Source of the DNA: Pseudomonadota bacterium
GTDB lineage: Bacteria > Pseudomonadota > Gammaproteobacteria > Steroidobacterales > Steroidobacteraceae
NCBI GenBank assembly: GCA_018241505.1
Contig: JAFEDS010000004.1
Span: 62,001-126,000, forward strand
DNA length: 64,000 nucleotides
Reading direction: 5' to 3'
The translations under genes and the position numbers were made by a program. This document shows, one piece after another, positions 63,671 through 64,000 of this stretch. The notes under the pieces were generated by a model. That model was not told where the DNA came from. It did not search any database and saw only the letters and a list, made by a program, of their open reading frames with translations. Position 1 is the stretch's first letter, and the number at the start of each line of letters is the position of its first letter.

Positions 63671-64000
63671 GATTCGAGGATCTCCAGATCAGGATCATGA
63701 TGGCGCCGCCCAGCATGCCGCCCAGGTGCGCGAAATGGGCAACACTGTCCTGCCGGCCGGTCACTCCCAGCCACAGCTCGATGGCACCGTAGATGGTGAC
63801 CAGCAGCCACGCCGAGACGGGCACCGGAATCGGCAGCACAATCAGCTTGCTGCGCGGAAAAAACCAGGCGAAACCCAGCAACACCCCGAACACGCCGCCG
63901 GAGGCGCCGATGACCGGTTCCACCACCTTCGATTGAGTCAATACCAGCAGCTCGGTGCCCGCGGCCGCCAACACGCTGGCGAAGTAATAAAGCACGTAGA
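63654..64000 (-). CDS. rhomboid family intramembrane protease, partial (N-terminus beyond the window)
   Basis: The visible C-terminal part has the catalytic Ser in GASGGVFGVLLG and the catalytic His in HFAHLGGMLGGAIM, the dyad of rhomboid serine proteases, with three or four membrane helices. The frame stays open to the window edge, so the front helices are missing. It ends inside the start of the dehydratase gene. Confidence 0.87.
   Translation of the reverse strand, partial: YVLYYFASVLAAAGTELLVLTQSKVVEPVIGASGGVFGVLLGFAWFFPRSKLIVLPIPVPVSAWLLVTIYGAIELWLGVTGRQDSVAHFAHLGGMLGGAIMILIWRSSNRGRTY

Overview
The window looks like a chromosomal segment of a GC-rich gammaproteobacterium. The strongest evidence is the housekeeping block on the right: valS-holC-pepA, with pepA divergent from lptF-lptG, is a characteristic gammaproteobacterial order, and prfC lies to its left. 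A Steroidobacter- or Nevskia-like lineage would fit the catabolic content, but that is a guess. No tRNA, rRNA, CRISPR array or transposase was found.

Layout. (1) 1-3.9 kb: a HipA-type kinase gene, a small membrane protein divergent from a TetR regulator with two matching operators between them, and a tandem pair of paralogous uncharacterised proteins. (2) 3.9-38.2 kb: one large catabolic island. It encodes a ring-hydroxylating dioxygenase (alpha, beta and ferredoxin), a cis-diol dehydrogenase, a two-subunit LigAB/CarBaBb-type extradiol dioxygenase, a meta-cleavage hydrolase, and the hydratase/aldolase/acetylating dehydrogenase trio giving pyruvate and acetyl-CoA. It also holds a second, phthalate-type Rieske oxygenase, an aminotransferase, a ThDP enzyme, an acyl-CoA ligase, several amide and peptide hydrolases, an inner-membrane permease, a TonB receptor and a P450. 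(3) 38.2-41.2 kb: a small accessory segment with a truncated ATPase/DUF4325 gene and a Fic protein preceded by six direct repeats with an exact 24-bp period. (4) 41.2-55.1 kb: core genes (prfC, an MFS carrier, moxR-DUF58-transglutaminase, valS, holC, pepA, lptF, lptG). (5) 55.2-57.9 kb: a duplicated three-gene module of small secreted four-cysteine proteins and membrane-anchored partners, of unknown function. (6) 57.9-64 kb: a Gld-type ABC exporter operon, a PLP-dependent dehydratase and a rhomboid protease cut by the window end.

How the island works. Seven near-identical 18-bp palindromes (C[CA]ATACT-N5-GTAT[TG]G) sit exactly on the -10 region of seven predicted promoters, each with a TTGAC-like -35 element 16-18 bp upstream. 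Between them they head every transcription unit of the island except possibly the regulator's own. The TetR gene at 8569-9147, whose upstream region carries one of the sites, is the natural candidate repressor. The enzyme set suggests uptake by the TonB receptor, hydrolysis of amide or peptide bonds partly in the periplasm, removal of nitrogen by transamination, side-chain processing through ThDP/ALDH/CoA chemistry, then ring hydroxylation and meta cleavage. The substrate is therefore probably a nitrogen-containing (amide- or amino-acid-linked) aromatic compound; this is inference from gene content. No ferredoxin reductase is present, so that component must come from elsewhere.
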